A stretch of DNA of 64,000 nucleotides from Allochromatium vinosum DSM 180 (GCF_000025485.1 NC_013851.1:3462904-3526903); one strand, 5' to 3'. Shown: positions 40,181 through 49,925, numbered from the stretch's first letter. Translations and numbers: made by a program. The notes: generated from the letters alone by a model not told the origin.

Positions 40181-40443
40181 ACATCGCCGTACTCATCGCC
40201 TTCGCCCTGGTGACGGCCGCCATCGGTCTGACCTTCTGGCGCCTGCTGACCGGGCCGGACAAGCCCGATCGCATCCTGGCGCTCGATACGCTCTATGTGA
40301 ACGCCATCGCGCTCCTGGTGCTGCTGGGGATGCATCTGGACTCGGCGCTCTATTTCGAGGCGGCGATCCTGATCGCCATGATGGGCTTCATTGGAACCGT
40401 CGCGCTGTGCAAGTATCTGCTGCGCGGCGACATCATCGAATAG
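40174..40443 (+). CDS. mnhF: Mrp antiporter subunit F
   Basis: A small subunit (89 aa) with three helices and the conserved GPDKPDRILALDTLYVNAIAL region. It overlaps mnhE at its start and is followed four bases after its stop by mnhG, so it is co-translated within the operon. Confidence 0.93.
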   Translation: MLNIAVLIAFALVTAAIGLTFWRLLTGPDKPDRILALDTLYVNAIALLVLLGMHLDSALYFEAAILIAMMGFIGTVALCKYLLRGDIIE

Positions 40444-40447
40444 GTGC

Positions 40448-40852
40448 ATGATGCTGGAGATCACGCTGACGGTCCTGATCCTGGTCGGGGCCGTGTTCAC
40501 CTTCATCGGCTCGCTGGGACTGGCGCGGATGCCGGATTTCTACACCCGGCTGCATGGACCGACCAAGGCCACGACCATCGGTGTCGGCAGTCTGCTGATC
40601 GCGTCCATGATCCATTTCAGCACCCAGGACAATGGGCTGAGTTTCCATGAGGTGCTGGTGACGCTGTTTCTCTTCATCACCGCGCCGGTGAGCGCGCATC
40701 TGCTGTCGAAGGCGGCGCTGCATCGGCGCATCCGGTCGCTCTCCGAGCCGCCGCCGCTGATCGACGCGACCGACCACAACGCCGTCACCAGCGACGAGCC
40801 GCCTCCAAGTCCGTCGCCCGCTCCTCGACCCAGCGCTCACCCGTCTCGGTAA
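40448..40852 (+). CDS. mnhG: Mrp antiporter subunit G
   Basis: Last antiporter subunit (134 aa): three helices with GSLGLARMPDFYTRLHGPTKATT and VLVTLFLFITAPVSAHLL, both diagnostic. Two consecutive ATG codons (40448, 40451) are possible starts. The last 25 or so residues are Pro/Ser-rich and lie over the end of the convergent moaE gene (68-base overlap). That tail is not part of the family fold and may simply be read-through into the neighbour. Confidence 0.92.
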   Translation: MMLEITLTVLILVGAVFTFIGSLGLARMPDFYTRLHGPTKATTIGVGSLLIASMIHFSTQDNGLSFHEVLVTLFLFITAPVSAHLLSKAALHRRIRSLSEPPPLIDATDHNAVTSDEPPPSPSPAPRPSAHPSR

Positions 40853-41234
40853 GCTCCTTCTTCCAGAAGGGCGCGCGCGTCTTGAGCGCGTCGATGAGGA
40901 ATTCACAGGCACGGAAAGAGTCGCCCCGGTGCTGGCTGACGACCCCGACGAAGACGATGGGGTCGAGCGGCTCCAGCGTTCCGACCCGATGCACGAGGCG
41001 GATGCCCTCCAGGTCCCAGCGCTCACCGGCCTCCGCGACGAGCGCGCTGAGCGCCTTCTCGGTCATGCCCGGATAGTGCTCCAGCATCATGCGCGCGACA
41101 CCGACACCTTCGTTGAGATCGCGCATCAGCCCAACGAAGGTGACGAGCGCGCCAACACGCGGATTGTCCTGAAACAGCGCCTCCTGCTCGGCGCGGATGT
41201 CGAAGGGTTCTGTCTGGATTCGGATGGCGTTCAT
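40785..41234 (-). CDS. moaE: molybdopterin synthase catalytic subunit MoaE
   Basis: Large subunit of molybdopterin synthase (149 aa), which adds two sulfurs from MoaD thiocarboxylate to precursor Z. Conserved regions are GALVTFVGLMRDLN, LEHYPGMTEKAL, VHRVGTLEPLD and the lysine-bearing KTRAPFWKKE near the C-terminus. It is normal in length. No other moa gene is adjacent. It converges on mnhG with a 68-base overlap and lies 39 bases downstream of the Amt fusion gene on the same strand. Confidence 0.95.
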   Translation of the reverse strand: MNAIRIQTEPFDIRAEQEALFQDNPRVGALVTFVGLMRDLNEGVGVARMMLEHYPGMTEKALSALVAEAGERWDLEGIRLVHRVGTLEPLDPIVFVGVVSQHRGDSFRACEFLIDALKTRAPFWKKELTETGERWVEERATDLEAARRW

Positions 41235-41273
41235 GCGCAGTCAGAGTCAGTGCTTGCTTGAAGGAACGAAATT

Positions 41274-44200
41274 TCAGACCGTCTCTTCGGGAACGGTCGG
41301 TTTGAAATGACGGGATGAGATCAGAGAGACATCCTCCGCGAGCAACCGCTCGACTTCCTCGACCGGCATGGGCCGACGGAAGAAGAAGCCCTGGTAGAAC
41401 TGACAGCCCTCCCGGCGCAGAAATTCGAGCTGCCCCGGCGTTTCCACACCTTCGGCGAGCGTTTTGAGACCCAGTCCGCGCGCCAGTGACAGAATCGCGG
41501 TGCAGATGGCCGCATCCTCCGCGTTGACATCGCATTCAGCCACGAAGGCGCGATCGATCTTCAGCGTATCGACCGGGAAACGTTTCAGATAGCTCATCGA
41601 CGAATAGCCCGTGCCGAAGTCATCGAGGGCGATCTCCAGGCCGAGCCGTTTGAGTCGGCGCAGTGTCTCGATACAGACGTCGGTGTCGTGTGCCAGCACG
41701 GTCTCGGTGATCTCGAGTTCCACCGCTGTCACGGCCGTTCCCTCTTCGGTCAGAATGCGCTCGACCGTTTCGGCGAAGCCCAGGCGCAGAAACTGGCGCC
41801 CGGAGACGTTGACAGCGATCCGTGGCGGGCTGAGTCCGCGTTCGCGCCAGACGCGGTGTTGTCGGCACGCCGTTCGCAACACCCATTCGCCGACGAGTTC
41901 GATCAGGCCCAGTTCCTCCAGGATCGGTACGAAGACCGTCGGCGAAACCATCCCCTTGCCCGGATGCCGCCACCGCAGCAGCGCTTCGAGTCCGACGATC
42001 CGACCGGACCCCACCTCCACCTGTGGCTGATAGAACAGCTCCAGTTCGCCGCGATCGAGCGCATCGCGCAAATCGTTCTCGAATTCCAGTCGCTCGGAGA
42101 TCTCCGAGGCCAGCACGGGATCGAAGAGCTGACAGTGCCCTCGACCGTTGCTCTTGGCGCGGTAGAGCGCCAGATCGGCATTGCGGATCAACAGGTCGGC
42201 GCTGGTTCCCCCCTCCGGATAGAGCGCGGCCCCGATACTGGTCGGCACGCGGATCGAGCGTCCCGCGAGCGGATGCGGCTCGGCCAGTCGCGCGATGATG
42301 TCGGCGGCCTTGTGCATGACCGCGTCGCGATCCTGGACGCCCAGCAGCGCGACGACGAACTCATCGCCGCCCCAGCGCGCCACCAGATCCTCACTGCGCA
42401 ACACGGAACGCAAGCGCTCGGCCACGGTGCGCAGGAGCTGGTCGCCGGCGGCGTGCCCCAGGGTGTCGTTGATGGTCTTGAAGCGGTCCAGATCCAGAAA
42501 CAGCACGGCGATCTGGGCCGGCTCCGGCCCCATCAGATGGATGCTCAGGTTCTGGCGGAAGAACTGCCGGTTCGCCAGACCGGTCAAGCCGTCATAGTGC
42601 GCCAGTTGGTGCAGACGACGCTGGACCTCGCGCTGGCGGGTGATGTCGCGCGCATGGAAGTTGAACTCGGGATACGGCCCGCTCTTGACGCGCGCGATCG
42701 TCAACTCGGCCGGAAAGGTCTCGCCACTGATGCGCTTGAGGATGGTATGAGAGCGCTGGTTGACCACGAAGCGCCCTTCGGTGACGAACCCCTGCGCCAG
42801 CGCCTCGTCGTAGGCCGGACGGGCTTCGTCCGGGATGAGGATGTCGGCGAGCGGGCGTCCCAGCACGGCGCGACGCGAACAGCCCAGGGTTCGGGCCGCC
42901 GCCGGGTTGATCTCCAGCAGATGGCCCTCGTGGTCGATGGTGAGGATACAGTCGAGCACGGCGTCGAGGATGGCGCTCTTGCGGGTCTCGCTGGCTGTCA
43001 GATCGCGCAGGATGGCCTCGCGCTTGTGGATCTCTTCGCTGACCCGTTGCAGAACATGATTGTATTGGCGGGCGATCTGCCCGACTTCCGTGTGCGGCTC
43101 GGCGAAGACACGGCGCGAGAAGTCGCCATGCCGCCGCTGGGTGTCCATCTCCGTCAGCAGATCCAGGATCTCGGTGCTCGCCCCATGCTCGGCCACATTG
43201 AGTCCGAGCCGCTCGGACTCCGGGTCGACCCGCAACCGATAGAGACGGTCCAGGAGCCAGAGCGCCGCCAGACTGACCCCGAAGGCATACGCACCCACGG
43301 CCAGGATGCCCAGGGTCTGGATCTCGAGCTGCGCCAGACGCCCGCCGGTCAGTTCGAAGTCGGTCACGGGGGCGAAGAGCGCCACGGCCAGGGTGCCCCA
43401 GATGCCCGCGAAGAGGTGGGCCGGGATGGCGCCCACGGCATCGTCGATGCGTAGCCGCTCCAGTGTCGCCGTACCGAGCGAGACCACCAGTCCGGCGACG
43501 GCTCCGATCAGGGCGGCAAAGGCCGGTTCTTGCAGATGACAGGAGGCCGTGATGCCGACCAGTCCGCCGATGATGCCGTTGAGCGGCTCGGTCACGATCA
43601 GTTGGCGGTGAACCGCATAGCTGTAACCCATGGCCGTGAGTCCGCCGGCGGACGCCGCCAGAAAGGTATTGATCAGGATCAGGGGGACCTGGGTGTCGAA
43701 GGCCAGGGTACTGCCGCCGTTGAAGCCGAACCAGCCGAGCCAGAGCAGCATGACGCCGAGCGTCGTCAGGGGCAGGTTGCCGCCCCGCATCGTCTGGCCC
43801 GCACTGTCGAAGCGGCCATGGCGCGGACCGAGCCGCAGCACGGCCGCCAGCGACACCCAGCCGCCCACCGAATGGACCACGGTGGAGCCGGCAAAGTCGA
43901 TGAATCCCAGGTGCGCCAGCCAGCCGTCCCGCGCCTCGTGCGGCAGGCCGCCCCAGGCCCAATGACCGGTCACGGGATAGATGAGGATCACCATGACCAG
44001 AGCCATGATCGCATAGGCCAGGAAACGCATGCGTTCGGCCACGGCCCCCGAGACGATGGTGGCCGAGGTGCTGCAGAACATCGCCTGAAAGACGAAGAAG
44101 CTCAGCATCCAGGGCGATTGCCCGGTTCCGAAGCAGAAACCGTCCGTGCCGATCCAGCCGCCCCAGGTCTCGCCGAACATGAGCGCATACCCGAGCACCC

Positions 44201-44366
44201 AGAAGGCAAAGCCGGCGACACAGAGGTCCAGGATGTTCTTGATCGCGACGTTGATGCTGTTCTTGGCGCGGACCAGCCCGGTTTCCAGACAGAGAAAACC
44301 GGCTTGCATCAGGAACACCAGGCAAGCGCAGACGAGGAGCCAGACGATGTCGAGGGTGGCAGTCAT
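41274..44366 (-). CDS. Ammonium transporter fused to PAS, GGDEF and EAL domains
   Basis: A 1030-residue fusion. Residues 1-380 are an AmtB-type ammonium channel with FAGSTVVHSVGGW (His165) and PAHLFAGIWG (His317), the two pore histidines. A linker at about 380-460 carries a helical region, followed by PAS at about 461-580. GGDEF follows with the intact motif at 666-670 and a preceding RSED inhibitory site at 657-660. EAL is at about 770-1020 with LEALLRW (792-798), ELEITE and LDDFGTGYSS. All catalytic motifs look intact, so both c-di-GMP synthesis and hydrolysis are possible. I infer an ammonium-responsive c-di-GMP switch. The start at 44366 places the first channel helix at the N-terminus. 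No glnK gene is adjacent. Confidence 0.93.
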   Translation of the reverse strand: MTATLDIVWLLVCACLVFLMQAGFLCLETGLVRAKNSINVAIKNILDLCVAGFAFWVLGYALMFGETWGGWIGTDGFCFGTGQSPWMLSFFVFQAMFCSTSATIVSGAVAERMRFLAYAIMALVMVILIYPVTGHWAWGGLPHEARDGWLAHLGFIDFAGSTVVHSVGGWVSLAAVLRLGPRHGRFDSAGQTMRGGNLPLTTLGVMLLWLGWFGFNGGSTLAFDTQVPLILINTFLAASAGGLTAMGYSYAVHRQLIVTEPLNGIIGGLVGITASCHLQEPAFAALIGAVAGLVVSLGTATLERLRIDDAVGAIPAHLFAGIWGTLAVALFAPVTDFELTGGRLAQLEIQTLGILAVGAYAFGVSLAALWLLDRLYRLRVDPESERLGLNVAEHGASTEILDLLTEMDTQRRHGDFSRRVFAEPHTEVGQIARQYNHVLQRVSEEIHKREAILRDLTASETRKSAILDAVLDCILTIDHEGHLLEINPAAARTLGCSRRAVLGRPLADILIPDEARPAYDEALAQGFVTEGRFVVNQRSHTILKRISGETFPAELTIARVKSGPYPEFNFHARDITRQREVQRRLHQLAHYDGLTGLANRQFFRQNLSIHLMGPEPAQIAVLFLDLDRFKTINDTLGHAAGDQLLRTVAERLRSVLRSEDLVARWGGDEFVVALLGVQDRDAVMHKAADIIARLAEPHPLAGRSIRVPTSIGAALYPEGGTSADLLIRNADLALYRAKSNGRGHCQLFDPVLASEISERLEFENDLRDALDRGELELFYQPQVEVGSGRIVGLEALLRWRHPGKGMVSPTVFVPILEELGLIELVGEWVLRTACRQHRVWRERGLSPPRIAVNVSGRQFLRLGFAETVERILTEEGTAVTAVELEITETVLAHDTDVCIETLRRLKRLGLEIALDDFGTGYSSMSYLKRFPVDTLKIDRAFVAECDVNAEDAAICTAILSLARGLGLKTLAEGVETPGQLEFLRREGCQFYQGFFFRRPMPVEEVERLLAEDVSLISSRHFKPTVPEETV

Positions 44367-44534
44367 GGAGGGGCGCGTACAGGGCCGATGATCTGTCCGA
44401 AAGGATACAGATTCCGGCCCCATCCCTTCATGCAAAATCGGCACGCCACGGATGCCATCCGTTCGGCCGGGCATCTCGGGCATCTATCCGGCAGGACGGG
44501 ATTCATTCTTTCAGTGCCGTCCATGGCATGGCCG

Positions 44535-45107
44535 TCAACCGATCGGCGCCACCCCCATCATGGCGCGGTGCAGCCAGAACATGAACAGCAGATAGAGCCC
44601 CAGCCCGCCGACGATGGCGATGGCGTCGTTGATGGGACCGGGGGGCGCGCCCTGGACCGGCGGTGCCGTGCGGTGCTTGAGCGAGATCCGGTCCGCGATC
44701 GCCCAGGCGAGGAAGGCACCGAAGAGCAGCACATCAGCCAGCATCCCATTGGCGAGCAGATGGGCGAAGGCCCAGATCTTGACCGCCAGCAGCATCGGAT
44801 GCTTGACGGTGCGCTGGATGCGCCCCGGAAGATAGGCGGCGAACAGCAGCGGGAACACCGGCAGCATCAGCAGCAGATTGATGTGCCGGAGCCAGGTCGG
44901 CGGATCATAGAGCGGAATGGGTGACAGCCGCGCTTGACCATATCCCTGGAGGATCAGCAGGAAGCCGATCAGCGAGATCAGCCCATAGACGGCCTGCCAG
45001 GGCACGAGTCCGAAGCGCCCGACGACCGTGGCACGCAGATCGGGTCTGACGATCGAGATGGAGTGCATCCCGAGAAAGAGCATGAGTCCAAGAATGAGTA
45101 CAGCCAT
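44535..45107 (-). CDS. NnrU-family membrane protein
   Basis: A 190-residue protein with about five or six helices. The opening LGLMLFLGMHSISIVRPDLR and the KHPMLLAVKIWAFAHLLANG segment are characteristic of NnrU, a protein first linked to nitrite/nitric-oxide metabolism and related to isoprenoid-modifying membrane enzymes. No denitrification gene lies nearby, so the exact role is open. It is single, between the Amt fusion and sixA on the same strand. The 168 bases between its stop and the Amt start show no gene. Confidence 0.85.
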   Translation of the reverse strand: MAVLILGLMLFLGMHSISIVRPDLRATVVGRFGLVPWQAVYGLISLIGFLLILQGYGQARLSPIPLYDPPTWLRHINLLLMLPVFPLLFAAYLPGRIQRTVKHPMLLAVKIWAFAHLLANGMLADVLLFGAFLAWAIADRISLKHRTAPPVQGAPPGPINDAIAIVGGLGLYLLFMFWLHRAMMGVAPIG

Positions 45108-45168
45108 TGGATGGATCCTGAGTGGAAACGAAGACCTGGATTGGATTGTAGGTGCCCAAGCGGCCGTT

Positions 45169-45672
45169 TCAACGCGGACGGGTGATGGAGATCAGATGGG
45201 CGCTGCCCGGATCGAGCCGACTCCAGTCGTCGGGCATCTCCAGACGCGCGACCGTAGCCGTGGGCAGGAGCTTGCCGTCGGCGGGTCGCTCGACCTCCTC
45301 GCCGGCCAGATGCAGCAGCAGTTCCTCCAGCCCCGGATTGTGACCGACCAGCAGCACGGTCGCGGCCTCGCCGGGACAGCGGGCGAGCACGTCGAGGAGT
45401 GCCGGAACGCCGGCTTCATAGATCTCGGCGTCCCAAGCGATGCGTTTCTTCTTGAAATCCAGACGCTTGCAGACCTTGATCGCGGTCTGGCGCGCACGCT
45501 CGGCCGGTGAGCTGACCACGTGGTCCGGCACCAGCCCTTCGCGATAGAGCCAGGAGCCGACCTTGGGCGCGTCGTTCTTGCCGCGCTTGGCCAGTGGGCG
45601 CTCGAAATCGCTCGCCGCGCCCGAGTCCCAGTCCGATTTGGCGTGACGCAGTAACAACAACTCACGTGGCAT
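45169..45672 (-). CDS. sixA: SixA-type phosphohistidine phosphatase
   Basis: Histidine phosphatase superfamily protein (167 aa). The RHG-type motif is LLLLRHAKSDWD at residues 5-16 (catalytic His in RHA), with SSPAERARQTA and the second histidine in LLVGHNPGLEELL, all typical of SixA. E. coli SixA removes phosphate from histidine-phosphotransfer domains and the nitrogen PTS protein; the target here is unknown. The ATG at 45672 was chosen because the catalytic strand follows immediately. Confidence 0.9.
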   Translation of the reverse strand: MPRELLLLRHAKSDWDSGAASDFERPLAKRGKNDAPKVGSWLYREGLVPDHVVSSPAERARQTAIKVCKRLDFKKKRIAWDAEIYEAGVPALLDVLARCPGEAATVLLVGHNPGLEELLLHLAGEEVERPADGKLLPTATVARLEMPDDWSRLDPGSAHLISITRPR

Positions 45673-45803
45673 GTGAAAAAAGGGATCGGTGTAACTCAAG
45701 GGATGTATGAAAACCGCCGGGTCTCGCGTCATCGTCAGGACGCGAGATTGGAAATCACTCGATTGGAACACGGTTTTAACACATCCGTAATTTTGGCGTC
45801 ACC

Positions 45804-46679
45804 TCAAGCGGTCTCGGCGAGCAGGCGTTCGATCATGGATTGGGACTGCCGAAGATAGCCGCCGCCGAAGAGGTTGAGATGATTGAGGACGTGATAGAGG
45901 TTGTAGAGAATGCGGCGCACGGCATAGGCGGGATCGAGCGGCCAGGCTTCGCGATAGGCGGCCTGGAAGCGCGAGCCGAAGCCGCCGAAGAGTTCGGTCA
46001 TGGCCAGATCGGCCTCGCGGTCGCCATGATAGACGGCCGGATCGAAGATGACCGGCTCGCCTTCGGGTGTGGCGCCGATGTTGCCGCCCCAGAGATCGCC
46101 ATGCAGGAGCGACGGGGGCGGCGCATGGCCGATGAGGGCGTCGAGTCTGGACAGCAACCGCTCGCCGTCGGACTGAAGGCGTCCGCGATGACCGTTGGCG
46201 GCAGCGAGCGCGAGCTGCGGGCCGAGTCGACGGTCACGCCAGAAGGCGACCCAGTCAGAGTGGGGTGCGTTGAGCTGGGGGGTGGAGCCGATGGTGTTGT
46301 CGCGATGCCAGCCGAAGCGTTCGGCGGTGACGCGGTGCAGCGCGGCCAGCTGGTGTCCGGCGCGCTCGCCGTCGAGCCGTCCGCCCAGATCCAGCCGCTC
46401 CATCACCAGGAAGCTCTCGCCGCCGGCAAGCCCGACGCAGACCGGCTCTGGCACCCGGATGGCCCGCGCGGCGGCGAGTGCCGCCAGTCCCTCGGACTCG
46501 GCCTCGAACATGTCGAGCCGTTCGGGCGTGTTGAGCTTGACGAAGAAGGCGCGGCTCCCGTCTTCGACGACGGCGGCTCGGTTGATGCAGCCGCCGCCGA
46601 CCGGGCGCTGGCGTTGGATCTGGAAAGACTCGCCCGTGGCTGCGCCGATGTGTTCGGCGATCAGGTCCCAGCGCGTCAT
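45804..46679 (-). CDS. Fructosamine kinase family protein
   Basis: Small-molecule kinase with an aminoglycoside-phosphotransferase-like fold (291 aa). It has the N-terminal VGGGCINRAAVV loop, FFVKLN with the ATP lysine, the catalytic LLHGDLWGGNI loop and the metal-binding VIFDPAVYHGDREADLAM segment. Family members phosphorylate ketosamines for protein deglycation; the bacterial substrate is not certain. The start at 46679 overlaps the HNH endonuclease gene by four bases, so the two are coupled. Confidence 0.92.
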   Translation of the reverse strand: MTRWDLIAEHIGAATGESFQIQRQRPVGGGCINRAAVVEDGSRAFFVKLNTPERLDMFEAESEGLAALAAARAIRVPEPVCVGLAGGESFLVMERLDLGGRLDGERAGHQLAALHRVTAERFGWHRDNTIGSTPQLNAPHSDWVAFWRDRRLGPQLALAAANGHRGRLQSDGERLLSRLDALIGHAPPPSLLHGDLWGGNIGATPEGEPVIFDPAVYHGDREADLAMTELFGGFGSRFQAAYREAWPLDPAYAVRRILYNLYHVLNHLNLFGGGYLRQSQSMIERLLAETA

Positions 46680-47281
46680 TCGGCGCTTCCGCGCCCGAGA
46701 CGCCGATGCAGGGGGCTGGAACGCGGGAAGTGCGCGCGCAGAAAATGCATCTGGTCGGCCAGGACGTGGCGGCCCATCAGATAGACGTATTCGGCATGGG
46801 TCGGGGTGAAGGGGACGGCGAGCAGTTCCATCCCCGCATCCTCGGGCGTGCGCCCGGCCTTGTGGTTGTTGCAACGCACGCAGGCGGTGACGACGTTGCT
46901 CCAGACGTCCTGCCCGCCCCGGCTGGTGGGGCGCACATGGTCGCGCGAGAGCTGGCGTGCCGGGAAGCGCTGACCGCAGTAGAGACACATATGGTCGTCG
47001 CGCTGGAAGAGCGTGCGGTTGGAGAGCGGGGGTGAATAGTCATCGCGCGGCTGGTCGAGTGCGTGATGCAGACCATGAGTGGCGATGATCGAGTGGATCC
47101 GAAGCTGGCTCTGGCGGCCCGTGCCGGCGTTGATCCCGCCGCGCAGCAGGAACAGCGGATCGCCGCAGGAATAGGCGACCAAGCCGAGGACATGGAGTCG
47201 TGCGGCGTCGCGATAGTCGACCCACTCCAGCGGCATGCCCGCCAGATCCGTTCGCAGTACCTGTTGAGTCAGTAAAGACAT
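46676..47281 (-). CDS. HNH endonuclease family protein
   Basis: A 201-residue protein with an HNH domain at about residues 95-150. CLYCGQRFPARQLSRDHVRP supplies the first CxxC pair and the His, SNVVTACVRCNNHKAGRT supplies the Asn and second CxxC pair. The N-terminal part carries LEWVDYRDAARLHVLG, common in chromosomal HNH proteins of gammaproteobacteria. It is divergent from priA across 169 bases with no other gene. Its role is unknown; it is widely conserved and not obviously mobile. Confidence 0.9.
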   Translation of the reverse strand: MSLLTQQVLRTDLAGMPLEWVDYRDAARLHVLGLVAYSCGDPLFLLRGGINAGTGRQSQLRIHSIIATHGLHHALDQPRDDYSPPLSNRTLFQRDDHMCLYCGQRFPARQLSRDHVRPTSRGGQDVWSNVVTACVRCNNHKAGRTPEDAGMELLAVPFTPTHAEYVYLMGRHVLADQMHFLRAHFPRSSPLHRRLGRGSAE

Positions 47282-47450
47282 AGTGGCTGGATACGGCTCG
47301 GAATGTTCGAGTCATCATACACGCTCGCTTCGGTCGCGCAACCGTGTTTCACTGCATGGTTCTCATCCTGTTGGGTGGCCGACGCCTGTCCGGTCGCCCC
47401 CATGACACCCTGGCCACGACAACTCCGAAACAGACGGTTCCACGCCCATC

Positions 47451-49691
47451 GTGAACGCTCCACAGCCAGACACGGCCGCTGAAGCCGTCTTGCGTATCGC
47501 AGTCGAGGCGCCGCTGGCCGACACCTTCGACTATCTGCCGCCGATCGATCCGCCGCTCGCTCGGCTGCGTCCGGGGATGCGCCTGCTGGTTCCGTTCGGG
47601 CGCGGCTCCCGGGTCGGAATCCTGATGGCGGTCGTCGATCGGAGCACGCATCCGGTCGACAAGCTCAGGCGGGTCGAGCGCGTGCTGGACCCCGAGCCGC
47701 TGCTCGACGAGCCGGATCTGAAGCTGCTGGCCTGGGCGGCGGCCTACTATCAGCAACCGATCGGCGAGGCGCTGTTTGCGGCGATTCCGGCGCGTCTGCG
47801 CGATCCCGAGCCGCTGCCGCTGGAGACGACGCCCGGACTCCAGGCGACCGCGTCCGGCCGGGCGCTGGATCTGGAGACGCTCGCGCGCGCCCCCAAGCAG
47901 CGCGCACTCCTCGATGCACTGCGCTCCGAACCCGAAGGACTGACGCTCGGCGAGCTGGCGACACGATTCGGCGATAATCAGAGCGCGATACGGGCGCTCA
48001 GATCCAAAGGGTTGATCACTGACATTCAGCTCGCGCGTGCGGCCGATTCCGTCGCCGAGACGCCGTCGCTCGTCGGCCCCGAACTCCATGCTGAGCAGGC
48101 GGCCGCCGTCGCGGCGGTGCAAGCCGCCTTCGGCGCCTTCGGCGCCTTTCTGCTCGACGGCGTGACCGGCAGCGGCAAGACCGAGGTCTACATTCGCCTG
48201 ATCGAGTCCGTCATCGCCCAGGGTCGACAGGCGCTGGTGGTGGTTCCCGAGATCGGCCTGACGCCCCAGTTGCGCGAACGCTTCCGCACCCGGCTGCCCG
48301 GCCCCATCGCCGTGCTGCATTCGGCGCTCAAGGCCAGCGAGCGCGAGCGCAACTGGCTGCGCGCGGCGCGCGGCGAAGCCAATCTCATCCTCGGCACGCG
48401 CTCGGCCGTACTGGCGCCGATTCCGCGTCTGGGACTGATCGTGGTCGACGAGGAGCACGACGACTCGCTCAAGCAGCAGGACGGACTGCGCTACTCAGGA
48501 CGCGATCTGGCGGTGCGCCGCGCCCAGCTCGCCGGCTGTCCGGTGGTGCTGGGTTCGGCCACGCCCTCGCTGGAGACCCTGCGCAACGCTCAGCTCGGAC
48601 GCTACCGCTGGCTGCGTCTGACCGAGCGCGCCGGCGGGGCACGACCGCCGACGATCTCGATCCTCGACATCCGCAATCAGCCATTGCGCGCCGGACTCTC
48701 GCCGCTACTGCGCGACCACATGCTGGCCGAACTGACGGCGGGCAATCAGATCCTGCTCTTTCTCAACCGGCGCGGCTATGCGCCCGTGCTCACCTGTCAT
48801 GCCTGCGGCTGGGTCGGCGAGTGTCCGCACTGCGACGCGCGTCTGACCCTGCATCTGAGCGAGCGGCGGCTGTGGTGTCATCATTGCGGCTGGTCCTGTC
48901 TCCAGCCGGGCCAGTGTCCCAAGTGCCGGAGCCTGGAACTGCGGATGCTCGGACGCGGCACCGAGCGGCTGGAAGAGGAACTGGTCGAACTCTTCCCCGA
49001 GACGCGGATCGCCCGGCTCGATCGCGACAGCACGCGCCGCCGGGGCGAACTCGGGCGGGTGCTGGACGCCGTTCACAGCGGCGAGACCCAGATCCTGCTC
49101 GGCACCCAGATGTTGGCCAAGGGACACGACTTTCCGGGCGTGACCCTGGTCGGCATCCTGGAACTCGACCAGTCGCTCTATGCCAGTGATTTCCGTGCCG
49201 CCGAGCGCACCGCTCAACTCATCGTGCAGGTGGCCGGACGCGCCGGACGCGCCGAGCGTCCGGGACGGGTGGTGCTCCAGACCCGTCATCCCGAGCATCC
49301 GTTGCTGCAATCGCTGCTGCGCGAGGGCTATTCGGGCTTCGCGGAGGCGGCGCTGCGCGAGCGCGCCGAGGCCGAGCTGCCGCCCTACAGTCATCTGGCG
49401 CTCGCACGGGCCGAAGCGCCCGATCCCGAGGACGCGCTGGCCTTTCTGCGTCAGGTGCGCGAACTCGGCGAACGGCTCGACGGCGACTCGGGCGCGATCC
49501 TGCTGCTGGGACCGATCCCGGCGCCGATGGAACGCCGCGCCGGACGCCATCGCGCGCAACTCCTGATCCAGTGTGCCGAGCGTCCGCGTCTGCAACGCTT
49601 CCTCACCCGCTGGGTGAACGACGTCCGCACCCTGCCCAGACGCAAAGGGTTGCGCTGGTCGCTCGACGTCGATCCGCGCGATCTGCTGTAA
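47451..49691 (+). CDS. priA: primosomal replication restart helicase PriA
   Basis: Replication restart helicase (746 aa). The N-terminal 3'-end-binding domain (IAVEAPLADTFDYLPP) is followed by helicase Walker A GVTGSGKTEVYIRLIE and the DEEH box VVDEEHDDS. The zinc-binding cysteine cluster (CHACGWVGECPHCDA, CHHCGWSC, CPKC) sits between the helicase lobes, and the HPEHPLLQSLL segment lies in the C-terminal part. It has a GTG start. argS lies 234 bases downstream on the same strand. Confidence 0.96.
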   Translation: MNAPQPDTAAEAVLRIAVEAPLADTFDYLPPIDPPLARLRPGMRLLVPFGRGSRVGILMAVVDRSTHPVDKLRRVERVLDPEPLLDEPDLKLLAWAAAYYQQPIGEALFAAIPARLRDPEPLPLETTPGLQATASGRALDLETLARAPKQRALLDALRSEPEGLTLGELATRFGDNQSAIRALRSKGLITDIQLARAADSVAETPSLVGPELHAEQAAAVAAVQAAFGAFGAFLLDGVTGSGKTEVYIRLIESVIAQGRQALVVVPEIGLTPQLRERFRTRLPGPIAVLHSALKASERERNWLRAARGEANLILGTRSAVLAPIPRLGLIVVDEEHDDSLKQQDGLRYSGRDLAVRRAQLAGCPVVLGSATPSLETLRNAQLGRYRWLRLTERAGGARPPTISILDIRNQPLRAGLSPLLRDHMLAELTAGNQILLFLNRRGYAPVLTCHACGWVGECPHCDARLTLHLSERRLWCHHCGWSCLQPGQCPKCRSLELRMLGRGTERLEEELVELFPETRIARLDRDSTRRRGELGRVLDAVHSGETQILLGTQMLAKGHDFPGVTLVGILELDQSLYASDFRAAERTAQLIVQVAGRAGRAERPGRVVLQTRHPEHPLLQSLLREGYSGFAEAALRERAEAELPPYSHLALARAEAPDPEDALAFLRQVRELGERLDGDSGAILLLGPIPAPMERRAGRHRAQLLIQCAERPRLQRFLTRWVNDVRTLPRRKGLRWSLDVDPRDLL

Positions 49692-49925
49692 ACCATTTGC
49701 GACGCCGATTCAGGTATGCTTAGCGCTTCGGATCGGACCCAAGGGAGAATCGTTGCTGGACGTCGCCGCGACGCTTCGCATCAGCCCATCCGTTGCTTCC
49801 CCGGTCCAGCCGCCGATCATGTCATTCACTCCAGCAGATCGCTTTGCCCGACGCACCGGCTCGTGGCCGACAACCGGCCTCAGGCGTCCCCGTCCCGGCG
49901 CGAAGCGGTCGAGCCTTTATTCGCA

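Noticed and set aside
49692..49925. tRNA or small RNA gene between priA and argS
   Set aside because: No cloverleaf or strong hairpin was recognisable; the interval looks like plain upstream sequence of argS.
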